Source: Euglena gracilis (Eukaryota > Euglenida > Euglenophyceae > Euglenales). From it: a DNA stretch of 64,000 nucleotides. The first letter of the stretch is position 1; each line of letters starts with the position of its first letter. The position numbers and the translations under genes were made by a program. Where the stretch lies: positions 21,045,295 through 21,109,294 of the forward strand of contig CP154956.1 in assembly GCA_039621445.1 (NCBI GenBank), given 5' to 3'. The notes under the pieces are model-generated. The model made no database searches, was not told where the DNA came from, and saw nothing but the letters and a program-made list of their open reading frames with translations. Shown in pieces: positions 19,761 through 34,700 of this stretch.

Positions 19761-22700
19761 GAGGTAGCTATCCCGGGGAACATAACGGGAACCGCCGATC
19801 CGTTTCCAGTTTTGGGGTCAAATCACGGTTTCCCATGAGGCCATGTAAGGGGAACAGGTTGTACTGCCATTTGGGGCCCTCTGCCACCCCTCCAAAACTG
19901 TCGATATCTGGATAGTTTTTTTTACATCCGCATGTTTTTCACACCTGTAGGCAGTAATTGGGCCGGCACATCGAAGTAGCTTTCCCGGGGAACATAACGG
20001 GAACCCCCGATCGGTTTCCAGTTTTGGGGTCAAATCATGGTTTCCAATGTGGCCATGTAAGGGGAACAGGTTGTACTGCCATTTGGGGCCCTCTTCCAAC
20101 CCTCCAAAACTGTCGATATCTGGAACGTTTTTTGACATCCGCATGTTTTTCACACCCGTAGGCACTAGTACGGCCGGCACATCGAATTAGCTATCCCGGG
20201 GAACATAACGGGAACCCCCGATCGGTTTCCAGTTTTGTGGTCAAATCATGGTTTCCCATGGGGCCATGGAAGGGGAACAGGTTGTACTGCCATTTGGGGC
20301 CCTTTTCCACCCCTCCAAAACTGTCGACATCTGGGTAGTTTTTTGGCATCCGTATCTTTTTTCTACCCGTAGGCACTAACCCGGCCAGCACATCGAAGTA
20401 GCCAGCCCGGGGAAGATAACGGGAACCCCCGATCGGTTTCCAGTTTTGGGGTCAAATCATGGTTTCCCATGGGGCCATGTAAGGGGAACAGGTTGTACTG
20501 CCATTTGGGGCCCTCTTCCACCCCTCCAAAACTGTCGATATCTGGATAATTTTTGACCTCCGCACGTGTTTCACACCCGTAGGCACTAATCCGGCCGGCA
20601 AATCGAAGTAGCTATCCCGGGGAACATAACGGGAACCCCCGATCGGTTTCCAGTTTTGGGGTCAAGTCATGGTTTTCCATGGGGCCATGTAAGGGGAACA
20701 GGTTGCACTGCCATTTGGGGGCCTTCTTCCACCCCACCAAAACTGTTCGATATTTGGATAGTTTTATGACATCCGTGTGTTTTTCACACCCGTAGGCACT
20801 ATCCCGGCCGGCAAATCGAAATAGCTATCCCGGGGAACATAACGGGAACCGCCGCACCGTTTCCACTTTTGGAGTCAAAACATGGTTTCCCATGGGGCCA
20901 TGTAAGGGGAACAGGTTGCACTGCCATTTGGGGCCCTCTTCCATCCCTCCAAAACTGCCGACATCTGGATAATTTTTTGACATCCGTGTGTTTTTCATAC
21001 ACGTAGGCACTAATCCGGCCGGCACATCGAAGTTGCTTCCCCGGGGAACATAACGGGAACCGTCGATCGGTTTCGAGTTTTGGGGTCAAATCATGGTTTC
21101 CCATGGGGCCATTTAAGGGGAACAGGTTGTACTGCCATTTGGGGCCTTCTTCCACCTCTCCAAAACTGTCGATATCTGGAAGGTTTTTTTGACATCCGCA
21201 TGTTTTTCGCACCCGTAGGCACTAACCCGGCCGGCACATCGAAGTAGCTATCCCGGGGAACATAACGGGAACCCCCGATCGGTTTCCAGTTTTGGGGTCA
21301 AATCATGGTTTCCCATGGGGTCATGTAAGGGGAACAGGTTGCACTGCCATTTGGGGCCCTCTACCACCCCTTCAAACATGTCGATATCTGGATAGTTTTT
21401 TGACATCCGCATCTTTTTCACACCCGTGGGCACTAACCCGGCCGGCACGTCAAAGTAGATATCCCGGGGAACATAACGGGAACCCCCGATCGGTTTCCAG
21501 TTTTGGGGTCAAATCATGGTTTCCCATGGGCCATGTAAGGGGAACAGGTTGTACTGCCATTTGGGGCCCTCGTCCACCCCCCCAAAACTGTCGATATATG
21601 GAAAGGTTTTTGACATCCGCATGTTTTTTCACGCCGTTAGGCACTAATCTGGCCGGCACATCAAAGTAGCTATCCCGGGGAACATAACGGGAACCCCCGA
21701 TCGGTTTCCAGTTTTGGGGTCAAATCATGGCTTCCCATGGGGCCATGCAAGGGGAACAGGTTGTACTGCCATTTGGGGCCCTCTTCCACCCCTCCAAACC
21801 TGTCGATATCTGGATAGTTTTTTGACATCCGCATGTTTTTCACACCCGTTGGCACTAACCCGACCGTCACATCCCGGGGAACATAATAGGAACCCCCGAT
21901 CGGTTTCCAGTTTTGGGGTCAAATCATGGTTTCCCATGGGGCCCACGCAAGCGGAACAGGTTGTACTGCCATCTGGGGCCCTCTTCCAGCCCTCCAAAAC
22001 TGTCGGTGTCTGGATAATTTTTTGACATCCGCAAGTTTTTCACACCCGTAGGCACTAACCTGGCCGTCACATCAAAGTAGCTATCGCGGGGAACATAATA
22101 GGAACCCCCGATCGGTTTCCAGTTTTGGGGTCAAATCATGGTTTCCCATGGGGCCATGTAAGGGGAACAGGTTGTACTGCCATTTGGGGCCCTCTTCCAG
22201 CCCTCCAAACCTGTCGATATATGGATAGGTTTTTGACATCCGCATGTTTCGCACACCCGTAGGAAGTACTCCGGACGGCACATCAAAGTAGCTATCCCGG
22301 GGAACATAACGGGAACCCCCGATCGGTTTCCAGTTTTGGGGTCAAATCATGGTTTCCCATGGGGCCATGTAAGGGGAACAGGTTGCACTGCCATTTGGGG
22401 CCCTCTTCCACCCGTCAAAAGCTGCCGATATCTGGATAGTTTTTTGACATCCGTGTGTTTTTCATACACGTAGGCACTAATCCGGCCGGCACATCGAAGT
22501 TGCTATCCCGGGGAACATAACTGGAACCGTCGATCGGTTTCCAGTTTTGGGGTCAAATCATGGTTTCCCATGCGGCCATGCAAGGGGAACAGGTTGTACT
22601 GCCATTTGGGGCCTCTTCCACCTCTCCAAAACTGTCGATATCTGGATAGTTTTTTGACATCCGCATGTTTTTCACACCCGTAGGCACTAACCCGGTCGGC

Positions 22701-25700
22701 ACATCGAAGTAGCCATCCCGGGGAACAATACGGGAACCCCCGATCGGTTTCCAGTTTTGGGGTCAAATCATGGTTTCCCATGGGGCCATGTAAGGGGAAC
22801 AGGTTGTACTGCCATTTGGGGCCCTCTTCCACCCCTCCAAACCTGTCGATATCTGGATAGTTTTTTGACATCCGCATGTTTTTCACACCCGTAGGCACTA
22901 ACCTGGCCGTCACATCAAAGTAGATATCCCGGGGAACATAACGGGAACCCCCGATCGGTTTCCAGTTTTGGGGTCAAATCATGGTTTCCCATGGCATGTA
23001 GTGGAACAGGTTGTACTGCCATTTCCGGCCCTCTACCACCCCTCCAAACCCGTCGATATCTGATAGTTTTTTGACATCCGCCTGTTTTTCACACCCGTAG
23101 GCACTAACCCGGCCGGCACATCAAAGTAGCTATCCCGGGGAACATAACTGAAACCCCCGATCGGTTTCCAGTTGTGGGGTCAAATCATGGTTTCCCATGG
23201 GGCCATGTAAGGGGAACAGGTTGTACTGCCATTTGGGGCCCTCTTCCAGCCCTCCAAAACTGTCGATATCTGAATAGCTTTTTGACATCCGCATGTTCCT
23301 CAACCCCGTATGCACTAACCCGGCCGGCACATCAAAGTAGCTATCCCGGGGAACATAACGGGAACCCCCGATCGGTTTCCAGTTTTGGGGTCAAATCATG
23401 GCTTCCCATGGGGCCATGCAAGGGGAACAGGTTGTACTGCCATCTGGGGCCCTCATCCACCCCTCCAAACCTGTCGATATCTGGATAGTTTTTTGACATC
23501 CGCATGTTTTTCACACCCGTTGGCACTAACCCGGCCGTCACATCGAAGTAGCTTTCCCGGGGAACGTAACGGGAACCCCCGATCGGTTTCCAGTTTTGGG
23601 GTCAAATCATGGTTTCCCATGGGGCCACGCAAGGGGAACAGGTTGTACTGCCATCTGGGGCCCTCTTCCACCCCTCCAAAACTGTCGATATCTGGATAGT
23701 TTTTTGACATCCGTGTGTTTTTCAAACCCGTAGGCACTAACCCGGCCGTCACATCAAAGTAGCTATCCCGGGGAACATAACGGGAACCCCCGATCGGTTT
23801 CCAGTTTTGGGGTCAAATCATGGTTTCCCATGGGGCCATGTAAGGGGAACAGGTTGTACTGCCATTTGGGGCCCTCTTCCACCCCTCCGAAACTGTCGAT
23901 ATCTGGATAATTTTTTGACATCCGCATGTTTTTCACACCCGTAGGCACTAACCCGGCCGGCACATCAAAGTAGCTATCCCGGGGAACATAACGGGAACCC
24001 CCAATCGGTTTTCCAGTTTTGGGGTCAAATCATGGTTTCCCATGGGGCCATGTAAGGGAAACAGGTTTTGTATTGCCATTTGGGGCCCTCTTCCACCCCT
24101 CCAAAGCTGTCGATATCTGGACAGTTTTGACGTCCGCATGTTTCTCACACCCGTAGGCACTAATCCGGCCGGCACATCAAAGTAGCTATCCCGGGGAACA
24201 TAACGGGAACCCCGATCGGTTTCCACTTTTGTGATCAAATCATGGATTCCCATGGGGCCATGTTAGGGGAACAGGTTCTACTGCCATTTGGGGCCCTCTT
24301 CCACCCCCCCCCCGAAAATGTCGATATCTGGATAGTTTTTTTTACATCCGCATATTTCTCACACCCGTAGGAACTACTCCGGCCGGCACATCAAAGTAGC
24401 TATCCCTGGGAACATAACGGGAACCCCTGATCAGTTTCCAGTTTTGGGGTCAAATCATGGTTTCCCATGGGGCCATGTAAGGGGAACAGGTTGTACTGCC
24501 ATTTGGGGCCCTCTTCCACCCCTCCAAACCTGTCGATATCGGGATATTTTTTTTGACATCCGCATGTTTTTCACACCCGTAGGCACTAACCTGGCCGTCA
24601 CATCAAAGTAGCTATCCCGGGGAACATAACGGGAACCCCCGATCGGTTTCCAGTTTTGGGGTCAAATCACGGTTTCCCATGGGGCCATGTGAGGGGAACA
24701 GGTTGTACTGCCATTTCGGGCCCTCCTCCACCCCTCCAAAACTATCGATATCTGGATAGTTTTTGACATCCGCATGTTTCTCACACTCGTAGACACTAAC
24801 CCGGCCTTCACATCAAAGTAGCTATCCCGGGGAACATAACGGGAACCCCCAATCGGTTTTCCAGTTTTGGGGTCAAATCATGGTTTCCCATGGGGCCATG
24901 TAAGGGAAACAGGTTTTGTATTGCCATTTGGGGCCCTCTTCCACCCCTCCAAAGCTGTCGATATCTGGACAGTTTTGACATCCGCAGGTTTCTCACACCC
25001 GTAGGCACTAATCCGGCGGGCACATCAAAGTAGCTATCCCGGGGAACATAACGGGAGCCCCGATCGGTTTCCACTTTTGTGATCAAATCATGGATTCCCA
25101 TGGGGCCATGTAAGGGGAATAGGTTCTACTGCCATTTGGGGCCCTCTTCCACCCCCCCCCGAAAATGTCGATATCTGGATAGTTTTTTTTACATCCGCAT
25201 GTTTCTCACACCCGTAGGAACTACTCCGGCCGGCATAACGGGAACCCCTGATCGGTTTCCAGTTTTGGGGTCAAATCATGGTTTCCCATGGGGCCACGGA
25301 AGGGGAACAGGTTGTACTGCCATCTGGGGCCCTCTTACACCCCTCAGAAACTGTCGATATCTGGATAATTTTTTTTTACATCCGCATGTTTCTCACACCC
25401 GTAGGAACTACTCCGGCAAGCACGTCAAAGTAGCTATCCCGGGGAACATAACGGGAAACCCCGATCGGTTTCCAGTTTTGGGGTCAACTCATGGTTTCCC
25501 ATGGGGCCATGTAAGTGGAACAGGTTTGTACTGCCATTTGGGGCCCTCTTCCACCCCTCCAAAACTGTCGATATCTGGATAGTTTTTTGACATCCGCATG
25601 TTTTTCACACCCGTAGGAACTAATTAGGCCGGCACATTAAAGTAGCTATCCCGGGGAACATAACGGGAACCCCCGGATCGGTTTCCAGTTTTGGGGTCAA

Positions 25701-28700
25701 AACATGGTTTTCCATTGGGCCATGTTAGGGGAACAGGTTGTACTCCTCCAAAACTGTCGACATCTGGATAGTTTTTTGACATCCGCATGTGTATCACAGG
25801 CGTAGGCACTAATCAGGCCACCACATTAAAGTAGCTATCCCGGGGAACATAACGGGAACCCCCGATCGGTTTCCAGTTTTGGGGTCAAATCATGGTTTCC
25901 CATGGGGCCATGTAAGGGGAACAGGTTGTACTGCCATTTGGGTCCCTCTTCCACTCCTCCAAAACTGTCGATATCAGGGTAGTTTTTTGATATCTACATG
26001 TTCTTCACACCCGTAGGCACTAATCCGGCAGGCACATCAAAGTAGATATCCCGGGGAACATAACGGGAACCTCCGATCGGTTTCCAGTTTTGGGGTCAAA
26101 TCATGGTTTCCCATGGGGCCATGTAAGGGGAACAGGTTGTACTGCCATTTGGGGCCCTCTTCCACCCCTCCAAACCCGTCGATATCTGATAGTTTTTTGA
26201 CATCCGCATGTTTTTCACACCCGTAGGCACTAACCCAGCCTTCACATCAAAGTAGCTATCCCGGGGAACATAGCAGGAACCCCCGATCGGTTTCCAGTTT
26301 TGGGGTCAAATCATGGTTTCCCATGACATGTAAGGGGAACAGGTTGTACTGCCATTTGGGGCCCTCTTCCACCCCTCCAAAACTATCGATATCTGGACAG
26401 TTTTTGACATCCGCATGTTTTTTCACGCCGTTAGGCACTAATCCGGCGGGCACATCAAAGTAGCTATCCCGGGGAACATAACGGGAACCCCCGATCGGTT
26501 TCCAGTTGTGGGGTCAAATCATGGGTTCCCATGGGGCCATGTAAGGGGAACAGGTTGTACTGCCATTTGGGGCCCTCTTCCAGCCCTCCAAACCTGTCGA
26601 TATATGGATAGTTGTTTGACATCCGCATGTTTCTCACACCCGTAGGAAGTACTCCGGCCGGCACATCAAAGTAGCTATCCCGGGGAACATAACGGGAACC
26701 CCCGATCGGTTTCCAGTTTTGGGGTCAAATCATGGTTTCCCATAGGGCCGTGTAAGGGGAACAGGTTGTACTGCCATTTGGGGCCCTCTTCCAACCCTCC
26801 GAAACTGTCGATATCTGGATAATTTTTTTTTACATCGGCATGTTTCTCACACCCGTAGGCACTACTTCGGCCGGCACATCAAAGTAGCTGTCCCGAGGAA
26901 CATAACGGGAACCCCCGAGCGGTTTCCAGTTTTAGGGTCCAAACATGGTTTCCCATGGGGCCACGGAAGGGGAACAGGTTGTTCTGCCATCTGGGGCCCT
27001 CTTCCACCCCTCCAAAACTGTCGATATCTGGATAGTTTTTTGACATCCACATGTTTATCATGCCGGTAAGCACTAATCCTACCGGCACGTCAAAGTAGCT
27101 ATCCCGGGGAACATAACGGGAACCCCCGATCGGTTTCCAGTTGTGGGGTCAAATCATGGCTTCCCATGGGGCCATGTAAGTGGAACAGGTTTGTACTGCC
27201 ATTTGGGGCCCTCTTCCACCCCTCCAAAGCTGTCGATATCTGGATAGTTTTTTGACATCAGCATGTTTTTCACACCCGTAGGCACTATCCCGGCCGGCAC
27301 ATTAAAGTAGCTATCCCGGGGAACATAACGGGAACCCCCGGATCGGTTTCCAGTTTTGGGGTCAAAACATGGTTTTCCATGGGGCCATGTTAGGGGAACA
27401 GGTTGTACTCCTCCAAAACTGTCGACATCTGGATATTTTTTTGACATCTGCATGTGTATCACACTCGTAGCCACTAATAAGGCCACCACATTAAAGTAGC
27501 TATCCCGGGGAACATAACGGGAACCCCCGATCGGTTTCCAGTTTTGGGGTCGAATCATGGTTGTAAGGGGAACAGGTTGTACTGCCATTTGGGTCCCTCT
27601 TCCACTCCTTCAAAACTGTGGATATCAGGGTAGTTTTTTGATATCCACATGTTTTTCACACCCGTAGGCACTAATCCGGCCGGCACATCAAAGTAGATAT
27701 CCCGCGGAACATAACGGGAACCCCCGATCTCTTTCCAGTTTTGGGGTCAAATCATGGTTTCCCATGGGGCCATGTTAGGGGAACAGGTTGTACTGCCATT
27801 TGGGGCCCTCTTCCACCCCTCCAAAACCGTCGATATCTGGATAGTGTTTTGACTTCCGCATGTTTTTCACGCCCGTAGGCACTAATCCGGCCGGCACATC
27901 AAAGTAGCTATCCCGGGAACATAACGGGAACCCCCGATCAGTTTCCAGTTTTGGGGTCAAATCATGGTTTCCCATGGGCCATGTAAGGGGAACAGGTTTG
28001 TACTGCCATTTGGGGCCCTCTTCCACCCCTCCAAAACCGTCGATATCTGCAAAGTTTTTTTTTACATCCGCATGCTTTTCACACTCGTAGGCACTACTCC
28101 GGCAGGCACATCAAAGTAGCTATCCCGGGGAACATAACGGGAACCCCCGATCTCTTTCCAGTTTTGGGGTCAAATCATGGTTTCCCGTGGGGCCATGTTA
28201 GGGGAACAGGTTGTACTGCCATTTGGGGCCCTCTTCCACTCCTCCAAAACCGTCGATATCTGGATAGTTTTTTTTACATCCGCATGCTTCTCACCCCCGT
28301 AGGCACTACTACGGCCGGCACATCAACGTAGCTGTCCCGGGGAACATAACGGGAACCCCCGATCGGTTTCCAGTTTTGGGGTCAAATCATGGTTTCCCAT
28401 GGGGCCATGTAAGGGGAACAGGTTTGTACTGCCCTTTGGGGCCCTCTTCCAGCCCTCCTAAACCGTCGATATCAGGACAGTTTTTTTTTAAAATCCGCAC
28501 GATTATCCCACCCGTAGGCACTAAGCCGGCTAGCACATCAAAGTAGCTATCCCGGGGAACATAACGGGAACGCCCGATCGGTTTCCAGATTTGGGGTCAA
28601 ATCATGGTATCCCTTGGGGCCACGGAAGGGGAACAGGTTGTACTTCCATTTGGGGCCCTCTTCCACCCCTCCAAAACCGTCGATATCTGGATAGTTTTTT

Positions 28701-31700
28701 TGTACATCCGCATGATTCTCACACCCGTAGGCACTAATCCGGCCGACACATCAAAGTAGCTATCCCGGGGAACATAACGGGAACGCCCGATCGGTTTCCA
28801 GATTTGGGGTCAAATCATGGTTTCCCTTGGGGCCACGGAAGGGGAACAGGTTGTACTGCCATTTGGGGCCTCTTCCACCCCTCCAAAACCGTCGATATCT
28901 GTATAGTGTTTTGCCTTCCGCATGTTTTTCACACCCGTAGGCACTAGTCCGGACGGCACATCAAAGTAGCTATCCCGGGGAACATAACGGGAACCCCCGA
29001 TCGGTTTCCAGTTTTGGGGTCAAATCATGGTTTCCCATGGGACCGTGTAAGGGGAACAGGTTGTACTGCCATTTGGGGCCCTCTTCCACCCCTCCACAAC
29101 TGTCGATATCTGGATAGTTTTTTGACATCCGCATTTTTTTCACACGCGTAGGCACTAATCCGGGCTGGCACATTAAAGTTGATATCCCGGGGATCATAAC
29201 GGGAACCCCCGATCGGTTTCCATCTTTTGGTGTCAAATCATGGTTTCCCATGGGGCGATGTAAGGGGAACAGGTTTGTACTGCCATTTGGGGCCCTCTTC
29301 CACCCCTCCAAAACTGTCGATATCTGGATAATTTTTTGACATCCGCATGTTTTTCACACGCGTAGGCACTACTCCGGCCGGCACATCGAAGTATCTATCC
29401 CGGGGAACATAACGGGAACCGCCGATCGGTTTACAGTTTTGGGGTCAAATCATGGTTTCCCATGGGGCCATGTAAGGGGAACAGGTTGCACTGCCATTTG
29501 GGGCCCTCTTCCAACCCACCGAAACTGTCGATATCTGGATAGTTTTTAGACGTCCGCATGTTTTTCACACCCGTAGGCACTAATCCGGCCGGCACATTAA
29601 AGTAGCTATCCCGGGGAACATAACGGGAACCCCCGATCGGTTTCCAGTTTTGGGGTCAAATCATGGTTTCCCATTGGGCCATGTTAAGGGAACAGGTTGT
29701 ACTGCAATCTGGGGCCCTCTTCCACCCCTCCAAAACTGTCGATATCTGGATTGTTTTTGACATCCGCATATTTTTCGCACGCTTAGGCACTAATCCGCCG
29801 GCACATTAAAGTAGCTATCCCGGGGAACATAACGGGAACCCCCGATCGGTTTCCAGTTTTGGGGTCAAATCATGGTTTCCCATGGGGCCATGTAAGGGGA
29901 ACAGGTTGTACTGCCATCTGGGGCCCTCTTCCACCCCTCCAAAACTGTCGATATCTGGATTGTTTTTTGACATCCGAATGTTAATCTCGCCCGTAGGCAC
30001 CAATCCGATCGGCACATCAAAGTAGCTATCCCGGGGAACATAAGTGGAACCCACGATCGGTTTCCAGTTTTGGGGTCAAATCATGGTTTCCCATGGGGCC
30101 ATGTAAGGGGAACAGGTTGTACTGCCATTTGGGGCCCTCTTCCACCCCTCCAAAACTGTCGATATCTGGATTGTTTTTGACATCCGCATGTTTTTTGCAC
30201 GCGTAGGCACTACTCCGGCCGGCACATCAAAGTATCTATCCCAGGGAACATAACTGGAACCCCCAATCGGTTTCCAGTTTTGGGGTCAAATCATGGTTTC
30301 CCAAGGGGCGATGTAAGGGGAACAGGTTTGTACTGCCATTTGGGGCCCTCTTCCACCCCTCCAAAACTGTCGATATCTGGATAGTTTGTTGAAATCCGCA
30401 TGTTAATCTCGCCCGTAGGCACCAATCCGATCGGCACATCAAAGTAGCTATCCCGGGGAACATAACTGGAACCCCCGATCGGTTTCCAGTTTTGGGGTCA
30501 AATCATGGTTTCCCATGGGGCCATGTAAGGGGAACAGGTTTGTACTGCCATTTGGGGCCCTCTTCCACCCCTCCAAAACTGTCGATATCTGGATAGTTTT
30601 TTGACATATGCATGTTTTTCACACCCGTACGCACTAATCCGGCCGGCACATTAAAGTAGCTATCCCGGGGAACACAACGGGAACCCCCGATCGGTTTCCA
30701 GTTTTGGGGTCAAATCATGGTTTCCCGTGGGGCCATGTTAGGGGAACAGGTTTTACTGCCATTTGGGGCCCTCTTCAACCCCCTCCAAAACTGTCGATAT
30801 CGGTATAGTTTTTTGACATCCGCATGTTTATCTCGCCCGTAGGCACTAATCCGACCGGCACATCAAAGCAGCTATCCCGGGGAACATAACTGGAACCCCC
30901 AATCGGTTTCTAGTTTTGGGGTCAAATCATGGTTTCCCAAGGGGCGATGTAAGGGGAACAGGTTGTACTGCCATTTGGGGCCCCCTTTCACCCATCCAAA
31001 ACTGTCGATATGTGGATATTTTTTTGACATTGGCATGTTTTTCACACGCGTAGGCACCAATCCGGCCAGCACATTAAAGTAGTCATGGTTTCCCATGGGG
31101 CCATGTAAGGGGAACAGGTTGTACTGCTATTTGGGGCCCTCTTCCACCCCTCCAAAACTGTCGATATCTGGATAATTTTTTGACATCCGCATGTTTATCT
31201 CGCCCGTAGGCACTAATCCGACCGGCACATCAAAGTAGATATCCCGGGGAACATAACTGGAACCCCCGATTGGTTTCCAGTTTTGGGTCAAATCATGGTT
31301 TCCCATGGGGCCATGTAAGGGGAACAGGTTTGTACTGCCATTTTGGGCCCTCTTCCACACCTCCAAAACTGTCGATATCTGGATAGTTTTTTGACATCCG
31401 CATGTTTTTCACACGCGTAGGCACCAATCCGGCCGGCACATCAAAGTAGCTCTCCCGGGGAACATAACGGGAACCCCCGATCAGTTTCCATCTGTTGGGG
31501 TCAAATCATGGTTTCCCATGGGGCCATGTAAGGGGAACATGTTGTACTGCCATTTGGGGCCCTCTTCCACCCCTCCAAAACTGTCGATATCTGGATAGTT
31601 TTTTGACAACCACATCTTTGTCACACCCGTAGGCACTAATCCGTGCCGGCACATCAAAGTAGCTATCCCGGGGAACATAACGGGAACCCCCGATCAGTTT

Positions 31701-34700
31701 CCAGTTTTGGGGTCAATTCATGGGTTCCCATGGGGCCAGGTAAGGGGAACAGGTTTGTACTGCCATTTGGGGCCCTCTTCCACCCCTCCAAAACTGTCGA
31801 TATCTGGATAGTTTTTTGACTTTCCGCATGTTTTTAACACGCGTAGGCACTAATCCGGCCGGCACATTAAAGTTGCTATCCCGGGGAACATACCGGGAAC
31901 CCCCGATCGATTTCCAGTTTTGGGGTCAAATCATGGTTTCCCATGGGGCCATGTAAGGGGAACAGGTTTGTACTGCCGTTTGGGGCCCCCTTCCTCCAAA
32001 ACTGTCGATATCTGGATAGTTTTTTGACATATGCATGTTTTTCACACCCGTACGCACTAATCCGGCCGGCACATTAAAGTAGCTATCCCGCGGAACATAA
32101 CGGGAACCCCCGATCGGTTTCCAGTTTTGGGGTCAAATCATGGTTTCCCATGGGGCCATGTTAGGGGAACAGGTTTTACTGCCATTTGGGGCCCTCTTTC
32201 ACCCCTCCAAAACTGTCGATATCTGGATAGTTTTTTGACATCCGCATGTTTATCTCGCCCGTAGGCACTAATCCGACCGGCACATCAAAGTAGCTATCCC
32301 GGGGAACATAACTGGAACCCCCGATCGGTTTCCAGTTTTGGGTCAAATCATGATTTCCCATGGGGCCATGTAAGGGGAACAGGTTTGTACTGCCATTTTG
32401 GGCCGTCTTCCACCCCTCCAAAACTGTCGATGTCTGGATAGTTTTTTGACATATGCATGTTTTTCACACCCGTACGCACTAATCCGGCCGGCACATTAAA
32501 GTAGCTATCCCGCGGAACATAACGGGATCCCCCGATCCGTTCCCAGTTTTGGGGTCAATTCATGGTTTCCCATGGGGCCATGTTAGGGGAACAGGTTGTA
32601 CTGCCATTTGGGGCCCTCTTCCACCCCTCCAAAACTGTCGATATCTGGATAGTTTTTTGACATCCGCATGTTTTTTACACGCGTAGGCACTAATCCGGCC
32701 GGCACAACAAAGCAGCTATCCCGGGGAACATAACATGAACCCCCGATCAGTTTCCAGTTTTGGGGTCAAATCATGGTTTCCCATGGGGCCATGTGAGGGG
32801 AACAGTTTTGTACTGCCATTTGGGGCCCTCTTCCACCCCTCCAAAACTGTCGATATGTGGATAGTTTTTTTGACATCCGCATGTTTTTGACACGCGTAGG
32901 CACCAATCCGGCCGGCACATCAAAGTAGCTCTCCCGGGGAACATAACGGGAACCCCCGATCAGTTTCCATCTCTTGGGGTCAAATCATGGTTTCCCATGG
33001 GGCCATGTAAGGGGAACAGGTTGTACTGCCATTTGGGGCCCTCTTCCACCCCTCCAAAACTGTCGATATCTGGATAGTTTTTTGATTTTCCGCATGTTTT
33101 TAACACGCGTAGGCTCTAATCCGGCCGGCACATTAAAGTTGCTATCCCGGGGAACATACCGGGAACCCCCGATCGATTTCCAGTTTTGGGGTCAAATCAT
33201 GGTTTCCCATGGGGCCATGTAAGGGGAACAGGTTTGTACTGCCGTTTGGGGCCCCCTTCCTCCAAAACTGTCGATATCTGGATAGTTTTTTGACATATGC
33301 ATGTTTTTCACACCCGTACGCACTAATCAGGCCGGCACATTAAAGTAGCTATCCCGCGGAACATAACGGGAACCCCCGATCGGTTTCCGGTTTTGGGGTC
33401 AAATCATGGTTTCCCATGGGGCCATGTAAGGGGAACAGGTTTGTTTGGGGAACAGGTTTTACTGCCATTTGGGGCCCTCTTTCACCCCTCCAAAACTGTC
33501 GATATCTGGATAGTTTTTAGACATCCGCATGTTTTTCACACGCGTAGGCACTACTCCGGCCGGCACATCAAAGTAGCTATCCCGGGGAACATAACGGGAA
33601 CCCCCGATCGGTTTCCAGTTTTGGGGTCAAATCATGGTTTCCCAAGGGGCGATGTAAGGGGAACAGGTTTGTACTGCCACTTGGGGCCCTCTTCCACCCC
33701 ACCAAAACTGTCGATATCTGGATAGTTTTTGATATCCGCATGTTTTTCGAACGCGTAGGCTCTACTCCGGCCGGCACATCAAAGTATCTATCCCGGGGAA
33801 CATAACGGGAACCCCCGATCGGTTTCCAGTTTTGTGGTCAAATCATGGTTTCCCAAGGGGCGATGTAAGGGGAACAGGTTTGTACTGCCATTTGGGCCCT
33901 CTTCCACCCCTCCAAAACTGTCGATATCTGGATAATTTTTTGACATCCGCATGTTTTTCACACCCGTAGGCACTAATCCGGCCGGCACATTAAAGTAGCT
34001 ATCCCGGGGAACATAACGGGAACCCCCGATCGGTTTCCAGTTTTGGGGTCAAATCATGGTTTCCCATGGGGCCATGTTAGGGGAACAGGTTTTACTGCCA
34101 TTTGGGGCCCTCTTCCACCCCCTCCAAAACTGTCGATATCGGTATAGTTTTTTGACATCCGCATGTTTATCTCGCCCGTAGGCACTAATCCTACCGGCAC
34201 ATCAAAGCAGCTATCCCGGGGAACATAACTGGAACCCCCAATCGGTTTCTAGTTTTGGGGTCAAATCATGATTTCCCATGGGGCCATGTTAGGGGAACAG
34301 GTTTTACTGCCATTTGGGGCCCTCTTTCACCCCTCCAAAACTGTCGATATCTGGATAGTTTTTAGACATCCGCATGTTTTTCACACGCGTAGGCACTACT
34401 CCGGCCGGCACATCAAAGTAGCTATCCCGGGGAACATAACGGGAACCCCCGATCGGTTTCCAGTTTTGGGGTCAAATCATGGTTTCCCAAGGGGCGATGT
34501 AAGGGGAACAGGTTGTACTGCCATTTGGGGCCCTCTTTCACCCATCCAAAACTGTCGATATGTGGATATTTTTTTGACATTGGCATGTTTTTCACACGCG
34601 TAGGCACCAATCCGGCCAGCACATTAAAGTAGTCATGGTTTCCCATGGGGCCATGTAAGGGGAACAGGTTGTACTGCCATTTGGGGCCCTCTTCCACCCC

